Below are positions 33,273 to 42,620 of a stretch of 64,000 bases of DNA, piece after piece. Source of the DNA: Bacillus sp. FJAT-14578 (GTDB taxonomy: Bacteria > Bacillota > Bacilli > Bacillales > Bacillaceae_H); the NCBI RefSeq assembly GCF_000504165.1, contig NZ_KI632505.1:62001-126000 (forward strand). Reading direction: 5' to 3'. A program made the position numbers and the translations under genes. The notes beneath the pieces are model-generated. The model saw only the letters and a program-made list of their open reading frames with translations. It had not been told where the DNA came from and did not search any database. The first letter of the stretch is position 1, and each line of letters begins with the position of its first letter.

Positions 33273-33359
33273 ATGTTCAACTTTTTCTTCGGTTCAAAAA
33301 AAGCGGCGGAGAAAGCCGAAAAAAAATTAGCGCGTTTACGAAAAACATTAAAATTTTAA
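33273..33359 (+). CDS. 28-aa basic peptide, uncharacterised
   Basis: ATG 33273 follows GGGAGG by 9 nt. The peptide has a hydrophobic Phe-rich N-terminus (MFNFFFG), then an amphipathic Lys/Ala/Glu helix ending in a basic LRKTLKF. A strong terminator starts 7 nt after the stop, so this is a complete small transcription unit. The pattern could suit a membrane-associated regulatory peptide or spore/metal-related microprotein, but I do not recognise it. Confidence 0.55.
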   Translation: MFNFFFGSKKAAEKAEKKLARLRKTLKF

Positions 33360-33365
33360 CGTTAA

Positions 33366-33408
33366 ATAATGGGCCATGGATAAAAACCTATCCATGGCCC
33401 ATTATTAC
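33366..33408 (+). terminator. terminator after the 28-aa peptide gene
   Basis: AATAATGGGCCATGGATA and TATCCATGGCCCATTATT form an 18-bp perfect stem around AAAACC. Confidence 0.85.
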
Positions 33409-33485
33409 CTTTGCAAGCTTATTCAAGATGTAAGAACAAAAAGAGCATGTATTAAAACGCGAAATGTTTTGTTGAGAGACTATAC

Positions 33486-33510
33486 AAAAAACCGCCACAT
33501 ACGGAGCGGC
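33486..33510 (-). terminator. possible terminator of the DHH gene
   Basis: On the minus strand CCGC-TCCGTATGTG-GCGG is followed by TTTTTTG. The stem is short. Confidence 0.4.
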
Positions 33511-33537
33511 CGCTGGCTCCGGATAGATGCCATACAG

Positions 33538-34494
33538 TTAGGAACGCCCATCCTCTTGAAACAAATGAGACTGAACGAATAATTCAAATGTTTCTTTCGT
33601 CAACGAACATCCGGCAGCTTTCGGATGCCCTCCTCCTCCAAGCGGAGACACCACATCAATCAAGCTTAGATTTTCCTTGACCGTGCGGAAGCCGATTTTC
33701 CTTCTGCCCATGTCCACCATCGCTGAAAAATCAATTTCCTCATCTTCCAGACATAAAGCATTTCCAAGCTCCGATTGATAATTCTCAGCAAAGACAATAC
33801 CCGCTTTCCATTCTTTTCCCCCGATGGTCAAGCTTGCTTTCATCATTTGCTTTTGTTTTTCGCGAATGTATTTCTCGATCTTTTTCTCTTCTACTTCCAA
33901 CAACGTTTGATGGCGTTCAGAGAATTGAAAGGCCCCTTCTTCGCTTTGCAGTACCGGCAAGACCGCTTGCTGAAATTCATCGCGGCTGATTAAATAAAAT
34001 AAATGGTTCAATTGTTTTGCTTTTTCGTTTTGGTTGGCAAACCAGTCCCATGTATCGAATTGGCGCACGAGCTCGACATATTCATCGAGAATCGGTGTTT
34101 TTTTCAAATACGTTTGTTCCACTAAATAATCATAAAACAAGCTTGTGGCCGCTGTTTTCGTTCCATCTTCATATACGGGCTGGACATGTGCCCACTTATA
34201 CTTGTCACCAAGAGGGATGGCGGATGCATGATGGTCGATCAACACGACTTTCTGTCCTTTTTGGACCCGCTTTTGCAGCATCTTCGCCACTTCTTCGTTC
34301 ACGCTAATATCCGTTATGTATAAATCGATTCCCGTTTCTTTATTCGTTTCCAAAAACTCCGTAATGATTTGATCGATCCGTCCGATACTGACACACGAAT
34401 ACTCAAATTTATCTTCGGGAAAAGCCAGCTTGCCTAGTAGGGCCGGACTGAAACCATCTAAATCGTTATGGGAAAACAAATGGACTTTGTTCAA
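33538..34494 (-). CDS. DHH family phosphoesterase (NrnB/nano-RNase-like)
   Basis: A protein of about 318 residues with the DHH-domain motifs 'HNDLDGFSPA' (N-x-D-x-D), 'YITDIS' (second Asp), 'VVLIDHHASA' (DHH) and the C-terminal DHHA1 'SPLGGGGHPKAAGCS'. The family includes NrnA, NrnB and GdpP-related enzymes; cytoplasmic oligoribonuclease activity is the most likely role, with the B. subtilis NrnB (YngD) type closest in layout. TTG 34494 follows GGAGGAG by 7 nt; the longer frame to 34581 is unsupported. Confidence 0.8.
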   Translation of the reverse strand: MNKVHLFSHNDLDGFSPALLGKLAFPEDKFEYSCVSIGRIDQIITEFLETNKETGIDLYITDISVNEEVAKMLQKRVQKGQKVVLIDHHASAIPLGDKYKWAHVQPVYEDGTKTAATSLFYDYLVEQTYLKKTPILDEYVELVRQFDTWDWFANQNEKAKQLNHLFYLISRDEFQQAVLPVLQSEEGAFQFSERHQTLLEVEEKKIEKYIREKQKQMMKASLTIGGKEWKAGIVFAENYQSELGNALCLEDEEIDFSAMVDMGRRKIGFRTVKENLSLIDVVSPLGGGGHPKAAGCSLTKETFELFVQSHLFQEDGRS

Positions 34495-34575
34495 AATCAC
34501 TCCTCCTCTTTCAAAAAAGATATCGTTAGTATGCCCTGAGAACTTTTCAATAAAGCCGTTGACATTGCCTTTAAA

Positions 34576-34620
34576 TAACAAAAAAAATAACAGCTGCAGA
34601 TGTAAGTGAATCTTTAGCTG
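34576..34620 (-). terminator. terminator of the second tetR gene
   Basis: On the minus strand AGCAGCTAAAGAT...ATCTGCAGCTGT is followed by a T8 run. Confidence 0.65.
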
Positions 34621-35238
34621 CTACTTCTCGCCAGGAGCGCTTCCGGCAATGCCGTAAAAAAATAAATGCATCAGTTCTTCTGCCAATTTTTCATTCTGCT
34701 TTAACATCGTCACGACCGGAAGCGAATCCGTCGCCGTTTTGAACATATTTAAATGAAATAAAATGCTTTGAATGGAGATGTCTTTTGAGATGTCTCCTTT
34801 TTGTTGACTGTCTTGAATGAATTCCACAAATAACGGTGTCGCTTTTTGTTGATAAAATTCTTCCAAAAATCCTTTCAGCTCTTCATCCTCTTCCATGGCC
34901 GCCTTCATAAAATCCATATTCAACGATTCCAGTGAATGCAGCTTATCGAGAATAAACACTCTCACTTTTTCCTGGAATGGCCGATCGCTTCGCAGCACCT
35001 CCGCAAATTCTTCAAATTTCCGAAAGCTGTAATCTTTCACGACTTCACGAATCAGCTGTTCTTTGCTGTTGAAATGATTGTAGATGGTCACTTGGGATAC
35101 GCTCGCCTTTTTGGCTATATCGGCAATGTTGACCGCTTTTGTCCCTTTTTCATTGAACAGCCCGAACGCCGCTTGTAAAATATCTCGTTTTTTTTGTTGT
35201 TTTCGTTGTTCAAATCCATTCATTTTTTTCATCACCAT
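34621..35238 (-). CDS. TetR family regulator of the ABC exporter
   Basis: A 205-residue regulator with a TetR helix-turn-helix ('DILQAAFGLFNEKGTKAVNIADIAKKASVSQVTIYNHFNSKEQLIREVV'). It is divergent from the ABC exporter genes. Several in-frame ATGs occur in the first 16 bases of coding sequence (35238, 35232, 35223); GGTGAT is best placed for 35223. Inverted repeats in the divergent region are the likely operators. Confidence 0.85.
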   Translation of the reverse strand: MVMKKMNGFEQRKQQKKRDILQAAFGLFNEKGTKAVNIADIAKKASVSQVTIYNHFNSKEQLIREVVKDYSFRKFEEFAEVLRSDRPFQEKVRVFILDKLHSLESLNMDFMKAAMEEDEELKGFLEEFYQQKATPLFVEFIQDSQQKGDISKDISIQSILFHLNMFKTATDSLPVVTMLKQNEKLAEELMHLFFYGIAGSAPGEK

Positions 35239-35319
35239 CGTTATTGTAGCAAATTTGAACTATCTTATTGAATATATTTCAAAAAATGTTGCCTTTTTAT
35301 TCAAGCCATCATACAATAT

Positions 35320-35351
35320 TTTTGAAATATATATCATCTAATATTTCAAAA
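35320..35351. promoter_or_regulatory. inverted repeat in the tetR/ABC intergenic region
   Basis: TTTTGAAATAT and ATATTTCAAAA are perfect 11-bp arms with a 10-bp spacer. A shorter related dyad TTGAATATATTTCAA lies at 35268-35282. Both fit a TetR-type operator. Confidence 0.6.
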
Positions 35352-35381
35352 TTCTTCCCCATCTTGAAAGGAAGATGCCAA

Positions 35382-36269
35382 ATGATTGAAATAAAAGGAT
35401 TAACAAAGCAATTTTCAAATGGAAAAGGGATTTTTGATGTCAGTTTTTCCGTTTCGCCTGGTGAAGTGGTTGGATTTTTAGGACCAAATGGTGCCGGTAA
35501 GTCCACGACCATTCGGCAGCTCATGGGATTTATGAAGCCTACCACAGGAAATGCAGCCATTTTCGGACTGGATACGTGGTCGCAGGCAGCCGACATCCAA
35601 AAACGGGTCGGGTATTTACCCGGCGAAATCTCCTTTTTGGATGGGATGAACGGAATGGAATTTTTGAAACTTCTTGGCGGAATGCGAAAGATGAACGATG
35701 AAACATACCGGGACGAACTCATTGAACGTTTGCAATTCGATGTGGCCACTCCGATCCGGAAAATGTCAAAAGGAATGAAGCAAAAAGTAGGCATTACAGC
35801 AGCTTTTATGCATCGGCCGGATGTCCTCATTTTGGATGAACCGACATCTGGCTTAGACCCGCTCATGCAGCAAACGTTTCTTGACTTAGTCATCGAAGAA
35901 AAAAAACGCGGTGCCGCCATCTTAATGTCTTCCCATAGCTTCATGGAAGTCGAACGCGCTTGTGACCGTGCCGTGATGATTAAGGATGGAAGAATTGCAG
36001 CGGATGAAAAGATGGGTGAACTGCAGGCAAAACAACGAAAAGTGTTTGATCTTACCATCGAAAATGAAGCGGATATTCAAAAGCTTCTGGCAAGCATGTA
36101 TGAAACAGAAAGAATTGGCCCAAATCGAGTCCGGGTGACCGTCCAGGGAGATTATCCTTCCTTTTTCTCTTTCCTTGCGGCTCTTCACATCAAGAATGTG
36201 AATGTGCATGCTCAAAACCTTGAGGATCTTTTTATGAATTTCTATGACCGGGGAGGCCGCCCATCATGA
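35382..36269 (+). CDS. ABC transporter ATP-binding protein
   Basis: A 295-residue ATPase with Walker A 'GPNGAGKST', signature 'MSKGMKQKVG', Walker B 'VLILDEPTSGLDP' and the switch His in 'MSSHSFME'. It is of the drug/lipid exporter type (CcmA/DrrA-like). ATG 35382 follows AAAGGAAG; the frame is open further upstream but without a ribosome site. It overlaps the permease gene by 4 nt. Confidence 0.9.
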   Translation: MIEIKGLTKQFSNGKGIFDVSFSVSPGEVVGFLGPNGAGKSTTIRQLMGFMKPTTGNAAIFGLDTWSQAADIQKRVGYLPGEISFLDGMNGMEFLKLLGGMRKMNDETYRDELIERLQFDVATPIRKMSKGMKQKVGITAAFMHRPDVLILDEPTSGLDPLMQQTFLDLVIEEKKRGAAILMSSHSFMEVERACDRAVMIKDGRIAADEKMGELQAKQRKVFDLTIENEADIQKLLASMYETERIGPNRVRVTVQGDYPSFFSFLAALHIKNVNVHAQNLEDLFMNFYDRGGRPS

Positions 36270-37072
36270 ATGGAAAACTTTATCGCACGATGTTGAAGGT
36301 GTACAGCAAGTCCATCACGAGCTATGCGGTAGGCTCCGCTCTTTATTTATGGCTCATTATCGCCATCTATCCTTCGATCGCGAATGCAAAAGGGCTGCAA
36401 GAATTGATGCAATCCTTGCCGAAAGGCTTTTTGAAAGCATTTGATATGGAAGCGGGCTTTCAGTCATTGGGGGATTTTATCGCCGGAAAATATTACGGCT
36501 CCCTCCTTGTCGTCATTTTAGCCATTTTCAGCTTAATTACCGCAAGTCAGCTCGTCGCAAAATTAGTGGAACGGGGATCGATGGCTTATTTACTCGCTAC
36601 CCCCAATTCCCGCCGCTCAATTGCCGTTACCCAGGCACTTGTACTGATCACCGGCCTTCTTGCCATTGTAGGTGCGACGACGATTACAGGACTGCTTGTC
36701 GGCATGTATGGAATTGAGGATACGGATTTTCAAATTGCGGGTTTTTTGAAGGTAAACCTGATGGTGTTTCTTTTGTTTTTTGTTGTTTCTGGATATGCAT
36801 TTCTATTTTCCTGCTGGCTGAATGACGAAAAACAGGCCCTTGGAATCGGCGCTGTCGTCACCATGCTTTTTTACGGAGCGGATTTCGTCGGTAAACTGGC
36901 TGAAAAGCTGGAATGGATGCGCAATATCTCTTTATTCTCCTTATTTGACCCGGTCGGAATTGCCAATGATTCTTCGAGTATCGTTGGATCATCCCTCTTT
37001 TTGGCCATCATCGGAATCATTTTATATAGTATAGGAACTTTCCTGTTCCAAAAAAGAGATTTGCCTTTATAA
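36266..37072 (+). CDS. ABC transporter permease, ABC-2 type
   Basis: A 268-residue protein with six hydrophobic segments and a large extracytoplasmic loop after the first ('YPSIANAKGLQELMQSLPKGFLKAFDMEAGF'), typical of ABC-2 exporters. 'LVERGSMAYLLATPNSRRSIAVTQAL' is the characteristic coupling region. It pairs with the upstream ATPase. The substrate is unknown; the linked TetR suggests drug or lipid efflux. Confidence 0.88.
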   Translation: MNGKLYRTMLKVYSKSITSYAVGSALYLWLIIAIYPSIANAKGLQELMQSLPKGFLKAFDMEAGFQSLGDFIAGKYYGSLLVVILAIFSLITASQLVAKLVERGSMAYLLATPNSRRSIAVTQALVLITGLLAIVGATTITGLLVGMYGIEDTDFQIAGFLKVNLMVFLLFFVVSGYAFLFSCWLNDEKQALGIGAVVTMLFYGADFVGKLAEKLEWMRNISLFSLFDPVGIANDSSSIVGSSLFLAIIGIILYSIGTFLFQKRDLPL

Positions 37073-37119
37073 GCGGATATGTACCATTATTATAGGGACA
37101 TACACAATTTTAATTGAAA

Positions 37120-37166
37120 AGAAGCGGCAGAAAAATCATTGGATTTTCCCTGCCGCTTCTTTTCTA
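37120..37166. terminator. bidirectional terminator between ABC permease and aprX
   Basis: AAGAAGCGGCAG...CTGCCGCTTCTT forms a 12-bp GC-rich core stem with A/T flanks between converging genes. Confidence 0.9.
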
Positions 37167-37168
37167 TT

Positions 37169-38554
37169 TCATCGGTTTTCATCATTTTCGTTTAGTAACA
37201 TGGAAATGGATCTTGCAGCATTAATATAGCCGGCACCGTATACATTCGGGTCGAGCCCTTTCCATAAATCGGCGCCCTCTTTCAATTTATCTTTCACATC
37301 TTTTGGTGAAGCATTCGGATTTGCCTCCAACATAAGGGCAGCAATACCTGCACAGATTGGTGTGGCCATGGATGTTCCCGACAACACAAAATAGTCAGAT
37401 CCGACACGGCTCGATTTTTGCAACTTATCCAAATAAGAGTTCGGGGAACGCAAAGACACGATGTTCACGCCTGGAGCTAAAATGTCCGGCTTTTCCACGT
37501 CATTCCCTTCCTTGTCTTTATACGGGGTAGGTCCTCTGCTTGAAAAACCGGCAACAACATCATCGGTTCTTGTTTCCTTCGTATTGCGATCATCGAGCGC
37601 ACCGACGGTAATAATTTGATCGCTGATGCCCGGAGTCGCAACCGATCCTCTATCCGGCCCTGAATTTCCAGCCGCGGCACATACGACAATACCTTCGCTC
37701 CATGCCATTTCTACAGATTGGACCATAGGATCACGATTTTCTTGTGGATATGAATCCGGGTCCGGGTCAGCTCCAAGTGACAGGCTAATAATATCAATCT
37801 TATTTGCTGCATTTACAGGATCTTCATTGTAACTAATACACCAATCAATTCCCTGCATAACGGTGTCAAGTGAACCTGACCCTAATTTATCCAATACTTT
37901 TACCCCGATCACGTTTGCCCCCGGCGCCGCTCCCATGTATTGTCCAGAAGAAGCCGCTCCATTCCCCGCTGCCGCTCCAGCACAATGGGTACCATGTCCG
38001 TTATCATCATACGCATCTAATTCTCCATTGACAAAGTCGACAAATCCCTCAATTTTCAAATCCGGATGCCGATAAATTCCTGTATCAATAACGGCAATCG
38101 TCATTCCGCTTCCAGTAAGTGTCGTCCCGTTCCTTTCAATGTTTTTGGCATTGGCAGAAGGAATCGCTACATCCAGCAAAGCTCGAACTTCCCGGTTCAT
38201 ATACACCCTCTTGACATTTGTCATTGAATCCAGCATCTCTTCCAACGCCCCAGGTGTTAATTCCATGCTGACACAAGAGACACGGGAGAATTCCTGTCTA
38301 ATGCTGCATTTATAATGAGCATCCATGATTCCTCTAACTTGATTGCATGTTTCTTCAAAAGAACATTCGTTTTGATCGAATTGTACAATCACCTGTAACT
38401 TTTTTGTATGTTTGATCCAACCTTCCAGCATTTTATGCATAAAACACGGTGTCCATTTAAACGGCCTATATAAATTTAATAAAATCTCACGAAGCGGCCT
38501 CTCCATTTTACCCGCATGTGTGCGGACCATTTTTACCATCGAATATCCAAACAT
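37169..38554 (-). CDS. aprX: AprX-like intracellular subtilisin (S8 serine protease)
   Basis: A 461-residue subtilase with no signal peptide. The triad is D in 'AVIDTGIYRHPDL', H in 'DNGHGTHCAGAAAGNG' and S in 'SGTSMATPICAGIAALM', with N in 'AAAGNSG' as oxyanion residue. The ~130-residue N-terminal region is a prodomain-like segment, as in B. subtilis AprX (about 442 aa). AprX is a late stationary/sporulation-phase intracellular protease. GAGGAG lies 8 nt before the ATG. Confidence 0.9.
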   Translation of the reverse strand: MFGYSMVKMVRTHAGKMERPLREILLNLYRPFKWTPCFMHKMLEGWIKHTKKLQVIVQFDQNECSFEETCNQVRGIMDAHYKCSIRQEFSRVSCVSMELTPGALEEMLDSMTNVKRVYMNREVRALLDVAIPSANAKNIERNGTTLTGSGMTIAVIDTGIYRHPDLKIEGFVDFVNGELDAYDDNGHGTHCAGAAAGNGAASSGQYMGAAPGANVIGVKVLDKLGSGSLDTVMQGIDWCISYNEDPVNAANKIDIISLSLGADPDPDSYPQENRDPMVQSVEMAWSEGIVVCAAAGNSGPDRGSVATPGISDQIITVGALDDRNTKETRTDDVVAGFSSRGPTPYKDKEGNDVEKPDILAPGVNIVSLRSPNSYLDKLQKSSRVGSDYFVLSGTSMATPICAGIAALMLEANPNASPKDVKDKLKEGADLWKGLDPNVYGAGYINAARSISMLLNENDENR

Positions 38555-38658
38555 CTTCCCACTCCTCTTAATCTATTAACTTCATAACAATCTATGAAAT
38601 AGAAAGAAAAGCGGTCACGGTGTTTGTCCCGTTTAAGTAAAATAGTGCTAAACTCCGG

Positions 38659-39480
38659 TTACGTATTCCTTTTTATATCCAAGTTGACAAAATGATAGAC
38701 AGGCGACGGTCCAAAAGACTTGAACGAAAATCCCATCTGTTCAAACGCATTCTCATGCTGTTTAATGATGTGTATAAACTCGTCTATTTCTCTGCGATCC
38801 ATTAAGTAAACACTGCTCCATGCTATTTCTTCTTCTCCCTGAGTTACAGTTACATCCCCGCTTCGCACATTTTCAACGAAATCCTCGATGGAGATTGATA
38901 CCGCTTCTTCATGCAGATCGTTACATATTCGATTCATTTCAATTTCGATTTCATTTTCAATCACCGTGTCTAACTTCTTTTTCATAAAAAAACGTCTGGG
39001 GGATGGGACCCCATCTATTTCTTTTCGCGCTATTTTAAGAGATTCATTGCTTTGCATAATAAATTCTTTAAACTTTTCTTTGTTGCAATAAATCTTTAAA
39101 TTCCACTCCTCTTTTTCACGTAAAAAAGTACATAGGGAAACCAACTCTTCATAATGTTCAGCTACCATCTCTTCAAGGCTCTTTCTATCAGTAAAGATGG
39201 TACAGAATTTTAAAGGGATAACCGTAAATTGTTGTTGAAGAAGCGTTAATACTTCATGATGATGCATCTTCTTCTCTTTCATCCACTGGACATCGTTTAA
39301 AATTCTCTCTGTATTCTGCGGGGTAACCGATTGGACATCCACATAATCTAAAACGGCTGTTACACCTCCAAACTCTTCCAATCGCACGTTTTGGATATTT
39401 TTGTCCTGACTGGCCATTTCTATTTCCATAGTCGGGATTAGGCCGTATACATATATAACTTTTTCTTCATCAACCATCAT
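38659..39480 (-). CDS. orphan gas-vesicle protein GvpF/GvpL family
   Basis: A 273-residue GvpL/F protein: 'VIYVYGLIP' start, 'VEFGGVTAVLD' type strand, 'RILNDVQWMKEKKMHHHEVLTLLQQQFTVIPLKFCTIF', 'WNLKIYC', and C-terminal 'SFKSFGPSPVYHFVNL' (FxGPWPPYxF-like). In gas-vesicle operons these proteins help assembly of the GvpA shell. No gvpA, gvpN or other gvp gene is in the window, so the local role is unclear. It is transcribed alone, upstream of aprX. Confidence 0.8.
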   Translation of the reverse strand: MMVDEEKVIYVYGLIPTMEIEMASQDKNIQNVRLEEFGGVTAVLDYVDVQSVTPQNTERILNDVQWMKEKKMHHHEVLTLLQQQFTVIPLKFCTIFTDRKSLEEMVAEHYEELVSLCTFLREKEEWNLKIYCNKEKFKEFIMQSNESLKIARKEIDGVPSPRRFFMKKKLDTVIENEIEIEMNRICNDLHEEAVSISIEDFVENVRSGDVTVTQGEEEIAWSSVYLMDRREIDEFIHIIKQHENAFEQMGFSFKSFGPSPVYHFVNLDIKRNT

Positions 39481-39699
39481 TTCTATTCTGCTCTCCTCAC
39501 GATTAACTCCTCATAGCAACATAATTCATTTTATGAAACTGGCTGTCTTTTTGATTAGACGAGCTCCTTACCTCATATAAAAGAGAAGATAGAATAGACG
39601 AAATGTTTTTTTTACTGAACCACTCTTAATTTCACATTTTTTGAAACTTTTTCTTGATTCGTTCGTCTAAATATATGTACACCCCGTACCCCCTTTAAA

Positions 39700-39760
39700 T
39701 AGAAAGAAAAGGCCCGCGCTCAAATGAATGAATGCGCGGGCCTTTTCTTTGTGCTCGTCC
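39700..39760. terminator. terminator between the GvpF/L gene's upstream region and the membrane protein gene
   Basis: AAAGAAAAGGCCCGCGC and GCGCGGGCCTTTTCTTT form a 17-bp perfect stem. It ends the leftward gene at 39777-40493. Confidence 0.9.
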
Positions 39761-39776
39761 TTTTATTTGAATAACC

Positions 39777-40493
39777 TTATATGTCTGATGGGCGCTGGGA
39801 TTCTTGGTACAAGTCGGAAATCATGAAGCTTACCCCGTAAAAAAGAAGAAGCGGAACGATAGAATTCGTCATCATGTATAAAGCTGCCAGGAAGGCGCCG
39901 ACAAGCAATGTTTGGATGCTTAAGCGATCTTTCTGGAAAGCCAAATGACTCATCATATACAACAACGCCGTACACAATATCATTAAATAAGGATTGTCGA
40001 CCCGAAGCAATTGCTGGACATAATAAATGAAAAATGGCATATACACGACGGCTTCCGCCAATGCGGAGAGAACGGAATAAACAAGCCACCACGAATATTC
40101 TTTTTTCGTTTTCGGCAATGTCACTTCAATGGAACGCGGCAGTTCGTTTTCATCAAACACTTTTTCTCCACTGTCTTTCATCCATTGAATCGCAAAGCAT
40201 AACAGCAAGTACAGAACATAACCGAGCAAAAGCAAATAACTAATCACTTTGGGAAAATAGGTGGATTCGTTCACTGTTTCCAAAAAGGCGCCATTCCATC
40301 CGAAAAACGATAATGGAATTTCATAAAGTACAATCACGGCTCCAAATAATAAGAAGATGAAAACGTAAAAGGCAATTTGTTCTTTGTAAAAGCGAAGCCG
40401 TTTGGGTCCGGTGCCCAATCTCGGGATGGCGACACTCTCGAAATAGGGACGGATGACCGTTAAAAATAACAATAAAAACGTAAACCAAATCAT
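39777..40493 (-). CDS. CPBP/CAAX-protease-like integral membrane protein, active site degenerate
   Basis: A 238-residue protein with about seven hydrophobic segments. The region 'WWLVYSVLSALAEAVVYMPFFIYYVQQ' followed by 'LLYMMSHLAF' sits where CPBP glutamic endopeptidases carry EExxxR and FxxxH. Only one Glu and the His remain, so proteolytic activity is doubtful. The C-terminus has 'VPLLLFYGVSFMISDLY', matching the family's last helix. The family link is an inference from pattern. Confidence 0.5.
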   Translation of the reverse strand: MIWFTFLLLFLTVIRPYFESVAIPRLGTGPKRLRFYKEQIAFYVFIFLLFGAVIVLYEIPLSFFGWNGAFLETVNESTYFPKVISYLLLLGYVLYLLLCFAIQWMKDSGEKVFDENELPRSIEVTLPKTKKEYSWWLVYSVLSALAEAVVYMPFFIYYVQQLLRVDNPYLMILCTALLYMMSHLAFQKDRLSIQTLLVGAFLAALYMMTNSIVPLLLFYGVSFMISDLYQESQRPSDI

Positions 40494-40701
40494 AAATGCT
40501 GGAATCCACCTTTGAAAGATTTAGGCTGTTTTCATACATATGATTGCTTTCGGAAAACAGCCAAACGACAAACAAACATATTTCTTACATAATGGAAAGC
40601 CTGTGACAGAAATGCAAAAATTAATAGCATTTTTATTAAAGCCTTCTCATTATATAGGCTGCTGGAAGAAAGGAAAAGAAGCGATAGTCCTCTTCAAGCT
40701 T

Positions 40702-42162
40702 TTACTTATGTATAATCGCACCAGCAACATTTAGGGCGCTGATGACGGCCATCGGCAAGCCTCCCCCTGCATGAGTCGTCCCCTCGGAAAAATATAAATT
40801 GGCAATATCTCTTGATTTATTGCTTGACCGCAGAAAACTGTCTAACTTCCCATTCGAACGGATGCCGTATAACGCTCCTTTATACGCCGGAAAGGTAGAA
40901 GCAATATCAGCTCCAGTAACGACTTTTTCCACCACAAGTTGGGAAGGGATATCCACCCCGAATCGTTTTAGCTTTTCATAAATAAGAAGCTTATACTCCT
41001 CTGGGCTATAGCTGGCCGAACTGCTGACAGCAGGTGCTTTTACCAAGATAAATAAATTATCGCCAGGCGCTCTCTCGGGATCAGTATAGGATGAATTCCA
41101 AACACAAACGGTCGGATCGCTCGGCAAACGCTTCTGTTGAAACAACTCGTGAAACTCTGCCTCATAATCGCTGGAAAGATACACTTGATGATGAATGAAA
41201 TGAGGGTTCCGTTCCTTCAGCCCAGCCATAATGACAAAAGCTGACAGGGGAGGTTCATACCGATCCTCTTTCGCATTTTTAAAATGAGGACGATGCTTTT
41301 CCTCCACTAAATCTGGATAAGCCGTCAGTAAATCTCCATTGACGATGACTATATCTCCACTGATCGTTTCTCCATTCTCCAATTGTATCCCTTTTGCCTG
41401 TTTTTGCTCAACGATTATTTTTCTCACTTTTGTGCTGGTATAAAGATTTGCTCCAAGCTTTGTCAACACATCCGTAAAGGCCTTGGCAATTTTTATATTC
41501 CCACCTTTGACATAATACACCCCTTCATTGAGCTCAAGATGTCCGATGTACGCAAAGGCAGCAGGCGATGTAAAAGGAGATGCGCCAATGTAGGTTGCAT
41601 AGCGATTGAATGTGTGGCGAACGTAATCATTTCGAAAAAACTGACGGTGAAAATGATCCATCGTTTCAAACGGGCGAACAGACCACAGCGCTTGAAACAG
41701 TGAGGGATCGAAATAATCGGTCCAAGAAGAAAACGTCCGGTAAAAAAACTGCTTTTCTACCGTCTCATATAGCATCTTTACTTCTTCCAAATAATCATAA
41801 TAACTGATTTCCGCATGCGGATCCAGCCGTTCGAGCTGTTCAATCATTTCGATTCGATCCGTTGTCATGAAAAAAGGTGTCCTATCTGGAAAAAAGGTGG
41901 CTGTATGCGTATCAAGCTTGATGAATTCCAAATAATCATCGGGGTTTTCCCCCGCCTCTGCTAAAATTTCCTGAAAAACTCGCGGCATTGTAATGGAAGT
42001 CGGGCCGAAATCAAAGGAATAATCCCCAAGCTGAACGGGTATCATTTTCCCGCCGAAATGATGGTTTTGTTCAAAAATAGAGACCTCGTACCCGTTGGCC
42101 TTCAATTTCATTCCGGCTGCAAGCCCGCCGAGCCCGCCTCCTACAATTAAAACTCGCTTCAC
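40702..42162 (-). CDS. phytoene desaturase/CrtN-like FAD oxidoreductase
   Basis: A protein of about 486 residues with 'KRVLIVGGGLGGLAAGMKLKANGYEVSIFEQNHHFGGKM' (dinucleotide-binding start), 'FDFGPTSITMP' and C-terminal 'NLYFSEGTTHAGGGLPMAVISALNVAGAI', the carotenoid dehydrogenase signature region. The family desaturates or isomerises carotenoids; CrtN/CrtP/CrtI-type genes in Bacilli make C30 pigments. No CrtM synthase is adjacent. GTG 42162 is preferred (AGGAAGG 8 nt upstream) over ATG 42183. Confidence 0.8.
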   Translation of the reverse strand: MKRVLIVGGGLGGLAAGMKLKANGYEVSIFEQNHHFGGKMIPVQLGDYSFDFGPTSITMPRVFQEILAEAGENPDDYLEFIKLDTHTATFFPDRTPFFMTTDRIEMIEQLERLDPHAEISYYDYLEEVKMLYETVEKQFFYRTFSSWTDYFDPSLFQALWSVRPFETMDHFHRQFFRNDYVRHTFNRYATYIGASPFTSPAAFAYIGHLELNEGVYYVKGGNIKIAKAFTDVLTKLGANLYTSTKVRKIIVEQKQAKGIQLENGETISGDIVIVNGDLLTAYPDLVEEKHRPHFKNAKEDRYEPPLSAFVIMAGLKERNPHFIHHQVYLSSDYEAEFHELFQQKRLPSDPTVCVWNSSYTDPERAPGDNLFILVKAPAVSSSASYSPEEYKLLIYEKLKRFGVDIPSQLVVEKVVTGADIASTFPAYKGALYGIRSNGKLDSFLRSSNKSRDIANLYFSEGTTHAGGGLPMAVISALNVAGAIIHK

Positions 42163-42620
42163 TCGTATTCCCTTCCTTTCCACTCATACCCTAATTCCAA
42201 CAAAACGGCAAGATAAGATACATCCATGCCTATATGTTCCCCTGTCAATATGTGAACCATACAATGCGAAAGTTATCCCCATTGACCTATCGCAATGGAA
42301 GTGACTGATTGTCTTGGCGTTCATAAAGTTTTTTTCATGAAAAAGGTTCACAGCGAAAGGTTCGAATCGTTCGTGCAAAGCAGCTTTCTTCGCACACTTT
42401 CAGCCAAGACTTATCCGTAAATAATAAGGCATAGACTTTTTGCCCATGCCCCATTATTAATACATAATCTTAATGTAATCTTATCATTCCCTTTATCATA
42501 TTTACCTCAAATTTACATCTATGTGGTACACTACACGAGAAGATTTTTTAGTATGATGACTTTCTTTCAATCTCTATTGGGAAAAGTGATATTAAAACGG
42601 CACGTTCGAGGTGATTGTCA
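42163..42620. other. 458-bp region without a convincing gene
   Basis: It carries the leftward promoter of the desaturase and the rightward promoter of the small membrane gene. A weak hairpin AATAATAAGGCAT...ATGCCCCATTATT lies at 42424-42459. Short ORFs here lack ribosome sites. Confidence 0.5.

Noticed and set aside
40540..40734. 64-aa rightward ORF between two leftward genes
   Set aside because: Overlaps the 3' end of the desaturase-like gene antisense and lacks a ribosome site.
42184..42378. 64-aa leftward ORF upstream of the desaturase-like gene
   Set aside because: No ribosome site and no recognisable protein features; it covers the promoter region.
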